Assembly (NCBI GenBank): GCA_943735955.1
Contig: CALSEQ010000033.1
Span: forward strand, 1,023,001 to 1,087,000
DNA: 64,000 nucleotides
Reading direction: 5' to 3'
Source of the DNA: Piscicola geometra
Lineage: Eukaryota; Annelida; Clitellata; Hirudinida; Piscicolidae
In this document: in pieces, positions 32,061 to 47,239 of the stretch
How the letters are laid out: each line of letters starts with the position of its first letter
How positions within the stretch are numbered: position 1 is the stretch's first letter
The notes under the pieces: model-generated
What the model was told of the DNA's origin: nothing
Databases searched by the model: none
The model's input: only the letters and a program-made list of their open reading frames with translations
Position numbers and translations under genes: made by a program

Positions 32061-35000
32061 GCAAATATGCAATATATGTAAATATGCAATATATGTAAAT
32101 ATGCAATATATGTAAATATGCAATATATGTAAATATGCAATATATGTAAATATGCAATATATGTAAATATGCAATATATGTAAATATGCAATATATGTAA
32201 ATATGCAATATATGTAAATATGCAATATATGTAAATATGCAATTATTGTAAATATGCAATATATGTAAATATGCAATATATGTAAATATGCAATATATGT
32301 AAATATGCAAATATGCAATATATGCAAATATGCAATATATGCAAATAGGCAATATATGTAAATAGGCAATATATGTAAATATGCAATAAATGCGAATATG
32401 CAATATATGTAAATATGCAATATATGTAAATATGCAATATATGTAAATATGCAATATATGTAAATATGCAATATATGTAAATATGCAATATATGTAAATA
32501 TGCAATATATGTAAATATGCACTATATGTAAATATGCAATTAATGTAAATATGCAATATATGTAAATATGCAATATATGTAAATATGCAATATATGTAAA
32601 TATGCAAATATGCAATATATGCAAATATGCAATATATGCAAATAGGCAATATATGTGAATATGCTGTATATGTAAATATGCAATATATGTAAATATGCAA
32701 TATATGTAAATATGCATTATATGTAAATATGCAATATATGTAAATATGCAATGTATGTAAATATGCAATATATGTAAATATGCAATATATGTAAAGATGC
32801 AATATATGTAAATATGCAAATATGCAATATATGCAAATATGCAATATATGCTAATATGCAATATATGTAAATATGCGATATATGTAAATATGCAATATAT
32901 GTAAAAATGCAATAGATATAAATATGCAATATATGTAAATATGCAATATATGTAAATATGCAAATATACAATATATGCAAATATGCAATATATGCAAATA
33001 TGCAATATATGTGAATATGCAATATATGTAAATATGCAATATATGTAAATATGCAATATATGTAAATATGCAATATATGTAAATATGCAATATATGTAAA
33101 TATGCAATATATGTAAATATGCAATATATGTAAATATGCAATATATGTAAATATGCAATATATGTAAATATGCAATATATGTAAATATGCAATTAATGTA
33201 AATATGCAATAAATGTAAATATGCAATATATGTAAATATGCAATATATGTAAATATGCAAATATGCAATATATGCAAATATGCAATATATGCAAATAGGC
33301 AATATATGTAAATATGCTATATATGTAAATATGCAATATAATTAAATATGCAATATATGTAAATATGCATTATATATAAATATGCAATATATGTAAATAT
33401 GCAATATATGTAAATATGCAATATATGTAAATATGCAATATATGTAAAGATGCAATATATGTAAATATGCAAATATGCAATATATGCAAATATGCAATAT
33501 ATGCAAATATGCAATATATGCTATTATGCAATATATGTAAATATGCAATATATGTAAATATGCAATATATGTAAAAATGCAATAGATATAAATATGCAAT
33601 ATATGTAAATATGCAATATATGTAAATATGCAAAAATACAATATATGCAAATATGCAAAATATGCAAATATGCAATATATGTGAATATGCAATATATGTA
33701 AATATGCAATATATGTAAATATGCAATATATGTAAATATGCAATATATGTAAATATGCAATATATGTAAATATGCAATATATGTAAATTTGCAATATATG
33801 TAAATATGCAAATATGCAATATATGCAAATATGCAAAATATGCAAAAATGCAATATATGTAAATGTGCAATATATGTAAATATGCAATATATGTGAATAT
33901 GCAATATATGTAAATATGCAAATATGCAATATATGCAAATATGCAAAATATGCAAATATGCAATATATGCAAATATGTAAAATATGCAAATATGCAATAT
34001 ATGTAAATATGCAATATATGTAAATATGCAATATATGTAAATATGCAATATATGTAAATATGCAATATATGTAAATATGCAATATATGTAAATATGCAAT
34101 ATATGTAAATATGCAATATATGTAAATATGCAATATATGTAAATATGCAAATATACAATATATGCAAATATGCAGTATATGCAAATATGCAATATATGTG
34201 AATATGCAATATATGTAAATATGCAATATATGTAAACATGCAATATATGTAAATATGCAATATATGTAAATATGCAATATACGTAAATATGCAATATATG
34301 TAAATTTGCAATACATGTAAATATGCAAATATGCAATATATGCAAATATGCAAAATATGCAAATATGCAATATATGTAAATATGCAATATATGTAAATAT
34401 GCAATATATGTAAATATGCAATATATGTAAATATGCAACTATGCAATATATGCAAATATGCAAAATATGCAAATATGCAATATATGTAAATATGCAATAT
34501 ATGTAAATATGCAATATATGTAAATATGCAATATATGTAAATATGCAATATATGTAAATATGCAATATATGTAAATATGCAACATATGTAAATATGCAAT
34601 ATATGTAAATATGCAATATATGTAAAGATGCAATATATGTAAATATGCAAATATGCAATATATGCAAATATGCAATATATGTAAATATGCAATATATGTA
34701 AAAATGCAATAGATATAAATATGCAATATATGTAAATATGCAATATATGTAAATATGCAAATATACAATATATGCAAATATGCAAAATATGCAAATATGC
34801 AATATATGTGAATATGCAATATATGTAAATATGCAATATATGTAAATATGCAATATATGTAAATATGCAATATATGTAAATATGCAATATATGTAAATAT
34901 GCAATATATGTAAATTTGCAATATATGTAAATATGCAAATATGCAATATATGCAAATATGCAAAATATGCAAAAATGCAATATATGTAAATGTGCAATAT

Positions 35001-35810
35001 ATGTAAATATGCAATATATGTGAATATGCAATATATGTAAATATGCAAATATGCAATATATGCAAATATGCAAAATATGCAAATATGCAATATATGCAAA
35101 TATGCAAAATATGCAAATATGCAATATATGTAAATATGCAATATATGTAAATATGCAATATATGTAAATATGCAATATATGTAAATATGCAATATATGTA
35201 AATATGCAATATATGTAAATATGCAATATATGTAAATATGCAATATATGTAAATATGCAATATATGTAAATATGCAATATATGTAAATATGCAATATATG
35301 TAAATATGCAAATATACAATATATGCAAATATGCAGTATATGCAAATATGCAATATATGTGAATATGCATTATATGTAAATATGCAATATATGTGAACAT
35401 GCAATATATGTAAATATGCAATATATGTAAATATGCAATATACGTAAATATGCAATATATGTAAATTTGCAATACATGTAAATATGCAAATATGCAATAT
35501 ATGCAAATATGCAAAATATGCAAATATGCAATATATGTAAATATGCAATATATGTAAATATGCAATATATGTAAATATGCAATATATGTAAATATGCAAC
35601 TATGCAATATATGCAAATATGCAAAATATGCAAATATGCAATATATGTAAATATGCAATATATGTAAATATGCAATATATGTAAATATGCAATATATGTA
35701 AATATGCAATATATGTAAATATGCAATATATGTAAATATGCAACATATGTAAATATGCAATATATGTAAATATGCAATATGTGTAAATATGCAATATATG
35801 TAAATATGCA
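32060..35810 (+). repeat. Aatagata HOR block, second copy, with a 1,161-bp dimer
   Basis: Aatagata is at 32911, 33581 and 34708; ataattaaat at 33338; gcaactatg at 34437 and 35598; gcagtatatg at 34173 and 35334. The last two pairs are both 1,161 bp apart. Offsets to the first copy step from 8,392 bp (ataattaaat, aatagata) to 8,239 and 8,222 bp. The 153-bp step equals the 25172-25325 marker interval, which is missing here. 1,161 equals 65 monomers plus seven 8-bp additions. Confidence 0.85.
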
Positions 35811-37000
35811 ATATATGTAATTATGCAATATATGTAAATATGCAAATATGCAATATATGCAAATATGCAATATATGCAAAAATGCAATATATGTAAATGA
35901 ACAATATATGTAAATATGCAATATATGTAAATATGCAATATATGTAAATATAAAATATATGTAAATATGCAATATATGTAAATATGCAATATATGTAAAT
36001 ATGCAGTATATGTAAATATAAAATATATGTAAATATGCAATATATGTAAATATGCAATATATGTAAATATGCAGTATATGCAAATATGCAATATATGTAA
36101 ATATGCAATATATGTAAATATGCAATATATGTAAATATGCAATATATGTGAATATGCAATATATGTAAATATGCAAATATGCAATATATGCAAATATGCA
36201 ATATATGCAAATATGCAATATATGTAAATATGCAATATATGTAAAGATGCAATATATGTAAATCTGCAATATATGTAAATATGCAATAGATGCAAATATG
36301 CAATATATGTAAATATGCAATATATGTAAATATGCAATATATGTAAATAGGCAATATATTTAAATATCCAATATATGTAAATATGCAATATATGTAAATA
36401 TGCAATATATGTAAATATGCAATATATGTAAATATGCAATATATGTAAATATGCAATATACGTAAATATGCAACATATGTAAATATGCAATATATGTAAA
36501 TATGCAAATATGCATTATATGCAAATATGCAATATATGTAAATATGCAATATATGTAAATATGCAATATATGTAAATTTGCAATATATGTAAATATGCAA
36601 TATATGTAAATATGCAATATATGTAAATATGCTGATATGCAATATATGCAAATATGCAATATATGTAAATATGCAATATATGTAAATATGCAATATATGT
36701 AAATATGCAATATATGTAAATATGCAATATATGTAAATATGCAATATATGTAAATATGCAATATATGTAAATATGCAATATATGTAAATAATCAAATATG
36801 CAATATATGCAAATATGCAATATATGCAAATATGCAATATATGTAAATATGCAATATATGTAAATATGCAATATATGTAAGTATGCAATATATGTAAATA
36901 TGCAATATATGTTAATATGCAATATATGTAAATATGCAATATATGTAAATATGCAATATATGCAAATATGCAATATATGTAAATATGCAATACATGTAAA
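35810..37000 (+). repeat. Satellite segment with the acg/aca monomer pair
   Basis: This stretch contains aaataggc, atatccaat and the tatacgtaa then gcaacatatg pair (acg at 36460), in the order seen at 1.69-1.82 kb. It also has gcagtatatg variants and two ataaaatatatg variants near 35,950 and 36,020. No strong local HOR spacing was seen. Confidence 0.65.
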
Positions 37001-40000
37001 TATGCAATATATGTAAATATGCAATATATGTAAACATGCAAACATGCAATATATGCAAATATGCAATATATGCAAATATGCAATAGATGTAAATAGGCAA
37101 TATATGTAAATATGCAATATATGTAAATATGCAATATACGTAAATATGCAATATATGTGAATATGCAATATATGTAAATTTGCAATATATGTAAATATGC
37201 AAATATGCAATATATGCAAATATGCAAAATATGCAAATATGCATAATATGTAAATATGCAATATTTGTAAATATGCAATATATGTAAATATGCAATATAT
37301 GTAAATATGCAAATATGCAATATATGCAAATATGCAAAATATGCAAATATGCAATATATGTAAATATGCAATATATGTAAATATGCAATATATGTAAATA
37401 TGCAATATAGGTAATTATGCAATATATGTAAATATGCAATATATGTAAATATGCAAATATGCAATATATGCAAATATGCAATATATGTAAATATGCAATA
37501 TATGTAAATATGCAATATATGTAAATATGCAATATATGTAAATATGCAATATATGTAAATATGCAATATATGTAAATATGCAATATATGTAAATATGCAA
37601 TATATGTAAGTATGCAATATATGTAAATATGCAATATATGTTAATATGCAATATATGTAAATATGCAATATATGTAAATATGCAATATATGTAAATATGC
37701 AATATATGTAAATATGCAATATATGTAAATATGCAATATATGTAAGTATGCAATATATGTAAATATGCAATATATGTTAATATGCAATATATGTAAATAT
37801 GCAATATATGTAAATATGCAATATATGTAAATATGCAAATATGCAATATATGCAAATATGCAATATATGTAAATATGCAATATATGTAAATATGCAATAT
37901 ATGTAAATATGCAATATATGTAAATATGCAATATATGTAAATATGCAATATATGTAAATATGCAATCTATGTAAATATGCAATATATGTAAATATGCAAT
38001 ATATGTAAATATGCAATATATGTAAATATGCAATATATGTAAATATGCAGTATATGTAAATATGCAATATATGTAAATATGCAATAAATGCAAATATGCA
38101 ATATATGTAAATATGCAATATATGTAAATATGCAATATATGTAAGTATGCAATATATGTAAATATGCAATATATGTTAATATGCAATATATGTAAATATG
38201 CAATATATGTAAATATGCAATATATGTAAATATGCAATATATGTAAATATGCAATATATGTAAATATGCAGTATATGTAAATATGCAATATATGTAAATA
38301 TGCAATAAATGCAAATATGCAATATATGTAAATATGCAATATATGTAAATATGCAATATATGTAAGTATGCAATATATGTAAATATGCAATATATGTTAA
38401 TATGCAATATATGTAAATATGCAATATATGTAAACATGCAAACATGCAATATATGCAAATATGCAATATATGCAAATATGCAATAGATGTAAATAGGCAA
38501 TATATGTAAATATGCAATATATGTAAATATGCAATATACGTAAATATGCAATATATGTGAATATGCAATATATGTAAATTTGCAATATATGTAAATATGC
38601 AAATATGCAATATATGCAAATATGCAAAATATGCAAATATGCATAATATGTAAATATGCAATATTTGTAAATATGCAATATATGTAAATATGCAATATAT
38701 GTAAATATGCAAATATGCAATATATGCAAATATGCAAAATATGCAAATATGCAATATATGTAAATATGCAATATATGTAAATATGCAATATATGTAAATA
38801 TGCAATATAGGTAATTATGCAATATATGTAAATATGCAATATATGTAAATATGCAAATATGCAATATATGCAAATATGCAATATATGTAAATATGCAATA
38901 TATGTAAATATGCAATATATGTAAATATGCAATATATGTAAATATGCAATATATGTAAATATGCAATATATGTAAATATGCAATCTATGTAAATATGCAA
39001 TATATGTAAATATGCAATATATGTAAATATGCAATATATGTAAATATGCAATATATGTAAATATGCAGTATATGTAAATATGCAATATATGTAAATATGC
39101 AATAAATGCAAATATGCAATATATGTAAATATGCAATATATGTAAATATGCAATATATGTAAGTATGCAATATATGTAAATATGCAATATATGTTAATAT
39201 GCAATATATGTAAATATGCAATATATGTAAATATGCAATATATGTAAATATGCAATATATGTAAATATGCAATACATGTAAATATGCAATATATGTAAAT
39301 ATGCAATATATGTAAACATGCAAACATGCAATATATGCAAATATGCAATATATGCAAATATGCAATAGATGTAAATAGGCAATATATGTAAATATGCAAT
39401 ATATGTAAATATGCAATATACGTAAATACGCAATATATGTGAATATGCAATATATGTAAATTTGCAATATATGTAAATATGCAAATATGCAATATATGCA
39501 AATATGCAAAATATGCAAATATGCATAATATGTAAATATGCAATATTTGTAAATATGCAATATATGTAAATATGCAATATATGTAAATATGCAAATATGC
39601 AATATATGCAAATATGCAAAATATGCAAATATGCAATATATGTAAATATGCAATATATGTAAACATGCAAATATGCAATAGATGTAAATAGGCAATATAT
39701 GTAAATATGCAATATATGTAAATATGCAATATACGTAAATATGCAATATATGTGAATATGCAATATATGTAAATTTGCAATATATGTAAATATGCAAATA
39801 TGCAATATATGCAAATATGCAAAATATGCAAATATGCATAATATGTAAATATGCAATATTTGTAAATATGCAATATATGTAAATATGCAATATATGTAAA
39901 TATGCAAATATGCAATATATGCAAATATGCAAAATATGCAAATATGCAATATATGTAAATATGCAATATATGTAAATATGCAATATATGTAAATATGCAA

Positions 40001-40200
40001 TATAGGTAATTATGCAATATATGTAAATATGCAATATATGTAAATATGCAAATATGCAATATATGCAAATATGCAATATATGTAAATATGCAATATATGT
40101 AAATATGCAATATATGTAAATATGCAATATATGTAAATATGCAATATATGTAAATATGCAATATATGTAAATATGCAATCTATGTAAATATGCAATATAT
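37000..40200 (+). repeat. HOR series of 1,400, 882 and 313 bp
   Basis: The variant gcataatatg, followed one monomer later by an atatttgtaa variant, starts at 37241, 38641, 39523 and 39836 (steps 1,400, 882 and 313 bp). A second marker, aaacatgcaaacatgc, is at 37032, 38432 and 39314, giving 1,400 and 882 bp. A third, ataggtaatt, is at 37407, 38807 and 40002, giving 1,400 and 1,195 bp, where 1,195 is 882 plus 313. Three markers agree, so successive copies shrank by internal deletion or were copied in part. Confidence 0.87.
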
Positions 40201-42640
40201 GTAAATATGCAATATATGTAAATATGCAATATATGTAAATATGCAATATATGTAAATATGCAGTATATGTAAATATGCAATATATGTAAATATGCAATAA
40301 ATGCAAATATGCAATATATGTAAATATGCAATATATGTAAATATGCAATATATGTAAATATGCAATATATGTAAATATGCAATATATGTAAATATGCAAT
40401 ATATGTAAATATGCAATATATGTAAATATGCAATATATGTAACTATGCAATTAATGTAAATATGCAATATATGTAAATATGCAATCTATGTAAATATGCA
40501 ATATATGTAAATATGCAAATATGCAATATATGCAAATATGCAATATATGCAAATATGCAATATATGTAAATATGCTATATATGTAAATATGCAATATATG
40601 TAAATATGCAATATATGTAAATATGCAATATATGTAAATATGCAATATATGTAAATATGCAATATATGTAAATATGCAATATATGTAAATATGCAATATA
40701 TGTAAATATGCAATATATGTAAATATGCAAATATGCAATATATGCAAATATGCAATATATGCTAATATGCAATATATGTAAATATCCAATATATGTAAAT
40801 ATGCAATATATGTAAATATGCAATAGATATAAATATGCAATATATGTAAATATGCAATATATGTAAATATGCAAATATACAATATATGCAAATATGCAAT
40901 ATATGCAAATATGCAATATATGTGAATATGCAATATATGTAAATATGCAATATATGTAATTATGCAATATATGTAAATATGCAATATATGTAAATATGCA
41001 ATATATGTAAATTTGCAATATATGTAAATATGCAAATATGCATTATATGCAAAAATGCAAAATATGCAACTATGCAATATATGTAAATATGCAATATATG
41101 TAAATATGCAATATATGTAAATATGCAATATATGTAAATATGCAAATATGCAATATATGCAAATATGCAAAATATGCAAATATGCAATATATGTAAATAT
41201 GCAATATATGTAAATATGCAATATATGTAAATATGCAATATATGTAAATATGCAATATATGTAAATATGCAATATATGTAAATATGCAATATATGTAAAT
41301 ATGCAATATATGTAAATATGCAATATATGTGAATATGCAATATATGTAAATATGCAAATATGCAATATATGCAAATATGCAATATATACAAAAATGCAAC
41401 ATATGTAAATGAACAATATATGTAAATATGCAATATATGTAAATATGCAATATATGTAAATATACAATATATGTAAATATGCAATATATGTAAATATGCA
41501 ATATATGTAAATATGCAGTATATGCAAATATGCAATATATGTAAATATGCAATATATGTAAATATGCAATATATGTAAATATTCAAAATATGCAAATATG
41601 CAATATATGTAAATATGCAATATATGTGAATATGCAATATATGTAAATATGCAAATATGCAATATATGCAAATATGCAATATATGCAAATATGCAATATA
41701 TGTAAATATGCAATATATGTAAAGATGCAATATATGTAAATATGCAATATATGTAAATATGCAATATATGTAAATATGCAATATATGTAAATATGCAATA
41801 TATGTAAATATGCAATATATGTAAATAGGCAATATATGTAAATATCCAATATATGTAAATAAGCAATATATGTAAATATGCAATATATGTAAATATGCAA
41901 TATATGTAAATATGCAATATATGTAAATATGCAATATACGTAAATATGCAACATATGTAAATATGCAATATATGTAAATATGCAAATATGCAATATATGC
42001 AAATATGCAATATATGTAAATATGCAATAGATGTAAATATGCAATATATGTAAATATGCAATATATGTAAATATGCAATATATGTAAATATGCAATATAT
42101 GTAAATATGCAAATATGCAATATATGCAAATATGCAATATATGTAAATATGCAATATATGTAAATATGCAATATATGTAAATATGCAATATATGTAAATA
42201 TGCAATATATGTAAATATGCAATATATGTAAATATGCAATATATGTAAATATGCAAATATGCAATATATGCAAATATGCAATATATGCAAATATGCAATA
42301 TATGTAAATATGCAATATATGTAAATATGCAATATATGTAAATATGCATTATATGTAAATATGCAATATATGTAAATATGCAATATATGAAAATATGCAA
42401 TATATGTAAATATGCAATATATGTAAATATGCAATATATGTAAATATGCAATATATGTCAATATGCAATATATGTAAATATGCAATATATGTAAATATGC
42501 AAATATGCAATATATGCAAATATGCAATATATGCAAATATGCAATATATGTAAATATGCAATAAATGTAAATATGCAATAGATGTAAATATGCAATATAT
42601 GTAAATATGCAATATATGTAAATATGCAATAGATGTAAAT
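40200..42640 (+). repeat. Mixed satellite segment
   Basis: This is ordinary monomer array. It holds one aatagata monomer (40822) with its tgctaatatg partner, and a segment at 41.82-41.95 kb with aaataggc, atatccaat, aaataagc and the acg/aca pair that matches 1.69-1.82 and 36.34-36.48 kb. A gcaacatatgtaaatgaac variant near 41.4 kb recurs in part near 51.19, 57.69 and 58.37 kb. No local HOR period was recognised. Confidence 0.6.
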
Positions 42641-42651
42641 TTGCAATCTAT
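42629..42651. other. Imperfect dyad within the HOR marker
   Basis: The arms atagat (42629-42634) and atctat (42646-42651) are exact reverse complements, flanking an 11-base centre that contains aaattt. The monomer consensus has no such symmetry. The same arrangement is repeated at the markers near 44027, 44883, 45985, 47104 and 50819. A role is not evident; it may simply be two linked variants carried along by HOR copying. Confidence 0.6.
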
Positions 42652-43099
42652 GTAAATATGCAAATATGCAATATATGCAAATATGCAAAATATGCAAATA
42701 TGCAATTTATGTAAATATGCAATATATGTAAATATGCAATATATGTAAATATGCAATATATGTAAATATGCAAATATGCAATATATGCAAATATGCAAAA
42801 TATGCAAATATGCAATATATGTAAATATGCAATATATGTAAATATGCAATATATGTGAATATGCAATATATGTAAATATGCAATATATGTAAATATGCAA
42901 TATATGTAAATATGCAATATATGTAAATATGCAATATATGTAAATATGCAATATATGTAAATATGCAAATATGCAATATATGCAAATATGCAATATATGC
43001 AAAAATGCAATATATGTAAATATGCAATATATGTAAATATGCAGTATATGCAAATATGCAATATATGTAAATATGCAATATATGTAAATATGCAATTTA

Positions 43100-43620
43100 T
43101 GTGAATATGCAATATATGTAAATATGCAAAATATGCAAATATGCAATATATGTAAATATGCAATATATGTAAACATGCAATATATGTAAATATGCAAATA
43201 TGCAATATATGCAAATATGCAATATATGCAAATATGCAATATATGTAAATATGCAATATATGTAAATATGCAATATATGTAAATATGCAATATATGTAAA
43301 TATGCAATATATGCAAGTATGCAATATATGTAAATATGCAATATATGTAAATATGCAATTTATGTAAATATGCAATATATGTAAATACCCAATATATGTA
43401 AAAAAGCAATATATGTAAATATGCAATATATGTAAATATGCAATATATGTAAATATGCAATATATGTAAATATGCAATATACGTAAATATGCAACATATG
43501 TAAATATGCAATATATGTAAATATGCAATATATGTAAATATGCAATATATGTAAATATGCAATATATGTAAATATGCAATATATTTAAATATGCAACATA
43601 TGTAAATATGCAATATATGT
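43100..43620 (+). repeat. Outlying copy of the aataccc HOR segment
   Basis: A monomer with aataccc (accc at 43387) is followed by a gtaaaaaagc monomer and then the tatacgtaa/gcaacatatg pair, exactly as at 48440, 50145, 51646 and 52893. It lies 5,053 bp left of the next copy, separated by the ~1.1-kb HOR, so that HOR appears to have expanded between related segments. Confidence 0.75.
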
Positions 43621-46600
43621 AAATATGAAAATATGCAATATATGCAAATTTGCAATATATGTAAATATGCAATATATGTAAATATGCAATATATGTAAAT
43701 ATGCAATATATGTAAATATGCAATATATGTAAATATGCAATATATGTAACTATGCAAATATGCAATATATGCAAATATGCAATATATGCAAATATGCAAT
43801 ATATGTAAATATGCAATATATGTAAATATGCAATATATGTCAATATGCAATATATGTAAATATGCAATAAATGTAAATATGCAAATATGCAATATATGCA
43901 AATATGCAATATATGCAAATATGCAATATATGTAAATATGCAATAAATGTAAATATGCAACTAATGTAAATATGCAATATATGTAAATATGCAATATATG
44001 TAAATATGCAATAGATGTAAATTTGCAATCTATGTAAATATGCAAATATGCAATATATGCAAATATGCAATATATGCAAATATGCAAAATATGCAAATAT
44101 GCAATTTATGTAAATATGCAATATATGTAAATATGCAATATATGTAAATATGCAATATATGTAAATATGCAAATATGCAATATATGCAAATATGCAAAAT
44201 ATGCAAATATGCAATATATGTAAATATGCAATATATGTAAATATGCAATATATGTGAATATGCAATATATGTAAATATGCAATATATGTAAATATGCAAT
44301 ATATGTAAATATGCAATATATGTAAATATGCAATGTATGTAAATATGCAAATATGCAATATATGCAAATATGCAATATATGTAAATATGCAATATATGTA
44401 AATATGCAATATATGTAAATATGCAATATATGTAAATATGCAATATATGTAAATATGCAATATATGTAAATATGCAATATATGTAAATATGCAAATATGC
44501 AATATATGCAAATATGCAATATATGCAAATATGCAATATATGTAAATATGCAATATATGTAAATATGCAATATATGTAAATATGCATTATATGTAAATAT
44601 GCAATATATGTAAATATGCAATATATGAAAATATGCAATATATGTAAATATGCAATATATGTAAATATGCAATATATGTAAATATGAAAAAAATGTCAAT
44701 ATGCAATATATGTAAATATGCAATATATGTAAATATGCAAATATGCAATATATGCAAATATGCAATATATGTAAATATGCAATAAATGTAAATATGCAAT
44801 AGATGTAAATATGCAATATATGTAAATATGCAATATATGTAAATATGCAATATATGTAAATATGCAATAGATGTAAATTTGCAATCTATGTAAATATGCA
44901 AATATGCAATATATGCAAATATGCAAAATATGCAAATATGCAATTTATGTAAATATGCAATATATGTAAATATGCAATATATGTAAATATGCATTATATG
45001 TAAATAATCAATATATGTAAATATGCAATATATGAAAATATGCAATATATGTAAATATGCAATATATGTAAATATGCAATATATGTAAATATGCAATATA
45101 TGTCAATATGCAATATATGTAAATATGCAATATATGTAAATATGCAAATATGCAATATATGCAAATATGCAATATATGTAAATATGCAAAATATGAAATT
45201 ATGCAATATATGTAAATATGCAATATATGTAAATATGCAATATATGTAAATATGCAATATATGTCAATATGCAATATATGTAAATATGCAATATATGTAA
45301 ATATGCAAATATGCAATATATGCAAATATGCAAAATATGCAAATATGCAATATATGTAAATATGCAATATATGTAAATATGCAATATATGTGAATATGCA
45401 ATATATGTAAATATGCAATATATGTAAATATGCAATATATGTAAATATGCAATATATGTAAATATGCAATATATGTAAATATGCAAATATGCAATATATG
45501 CAACTATGCAATATATGTAAATATGCAATATATGTAAATATGCAATATATGTAAATATGCAATATATGTAAATATGCAATATATGTAAATATGCAATATA
45601 TGTAAATATGCAAATATGCAATATATGCAAATATGCAATATATGCAAATATGCAATATATGTAAATATGCAATATATGTAAATATGCAATATATGTAAAT
45701 ATGCATTATATGTAAATATGCAATATATGTAAATATGCAATATATGAAAATATGCAATATATGTAAATATGCAATATATGTAAATATGCAATATATGTAA
45801 ATATGAAAAAAATGTCAATATGCAATATATGTAAATATGCAATATATGTAAATATGCAAATATGCAATATATGCAAATATGCAATATATGTAAATATGCA
45901 ATAAATGTAAATATGCAATAGATGTAAATATGCAATATATGTAAATATGCAATATATGTAAATATGCAATAGATGTAAATTTGCAATCTATGTAAATATG
46001 CAAATATGCAATATATGCAAATATGCAAAATATGCAAATATGCAATTTATGTAAATATGCAATATATGTAAATATGCAATATATGTAAATATGCATTATA
46101 TGTAAATAATCAATATATGTAAATATGCAATATATGAAAATATGCAATATATGTAAATATGCAATATATGTAAATATGCAATATATGTAAATATGCAATA
46201 TATGTCAATATGCAATATATGTAAATATGCAATATATGTAAATATGCAAATATGCAATATATGCAAATATGCAATATATGTAAATATGCAAAATATGAAA
46301 ATATGCAATATATGTAAATATGCAATATATGTAAATATGCAATATATGTAAATATGCAATATATGTCAATATGCAATATATGTAAATATGCAATATATGT
46401 AAATATGCAAATATGCAATATATGCAAATATGCAAAATATGCAAATATGCAATATATGTAAATATGCAATATATGTAAATATGCAATATATGTGAATATG
46501 CAATATATGTAAATATGCAATATATGTAAATATGCAATATATGTAAATATGCAATATATGTAAATATGCAATATATGTAAATATGCAAATATGCAATATA

Positions 46601-47239
46601 TGCAACTATGCAATATATGTAAATATGCAATATATGTAAATATGCAATATATGTAAATATGCAATATATGTAAATATGCAATATATGTAAATATGCAATA
46701 TATGTAAATATGCAATATATGTAAATATGCAAATATGCAATATATGCAAATATGCAATATATGCAAATATGCAATATATGTAAATATGCAATATATGTAA
46801 ATATCCAATATATGTAAATATGCATTATATGTAAATATGCAATATATGTAAATATGCAATATATGAAAATATGCAATATATGTAAATATGCAATATATGT
46901 AAATATGCAATATATGTAAATATGCAATATATGTCAATATGCAATATATGTAAATATGCAATATATGTAAATATGCAAATATGCAATATATGCAAATATG
47001 CAATATATGTAAATATGCAATAAATGTAAATATGCAATAGATGTAAATATGCAATATATGTAAATATGCAATATATGTAAATATGCAATAGATGTAAATT
47101 TGCAATCTATGTAAATATGCAAATATGCAATATATGCAAATATGCAAAATATGCAAATATGCAATTTATGTAAATATGCAATATATGTAAATATGCAATA
47201 TATGTAAATATGCAATATATGTAAATATGCAAATATGCA

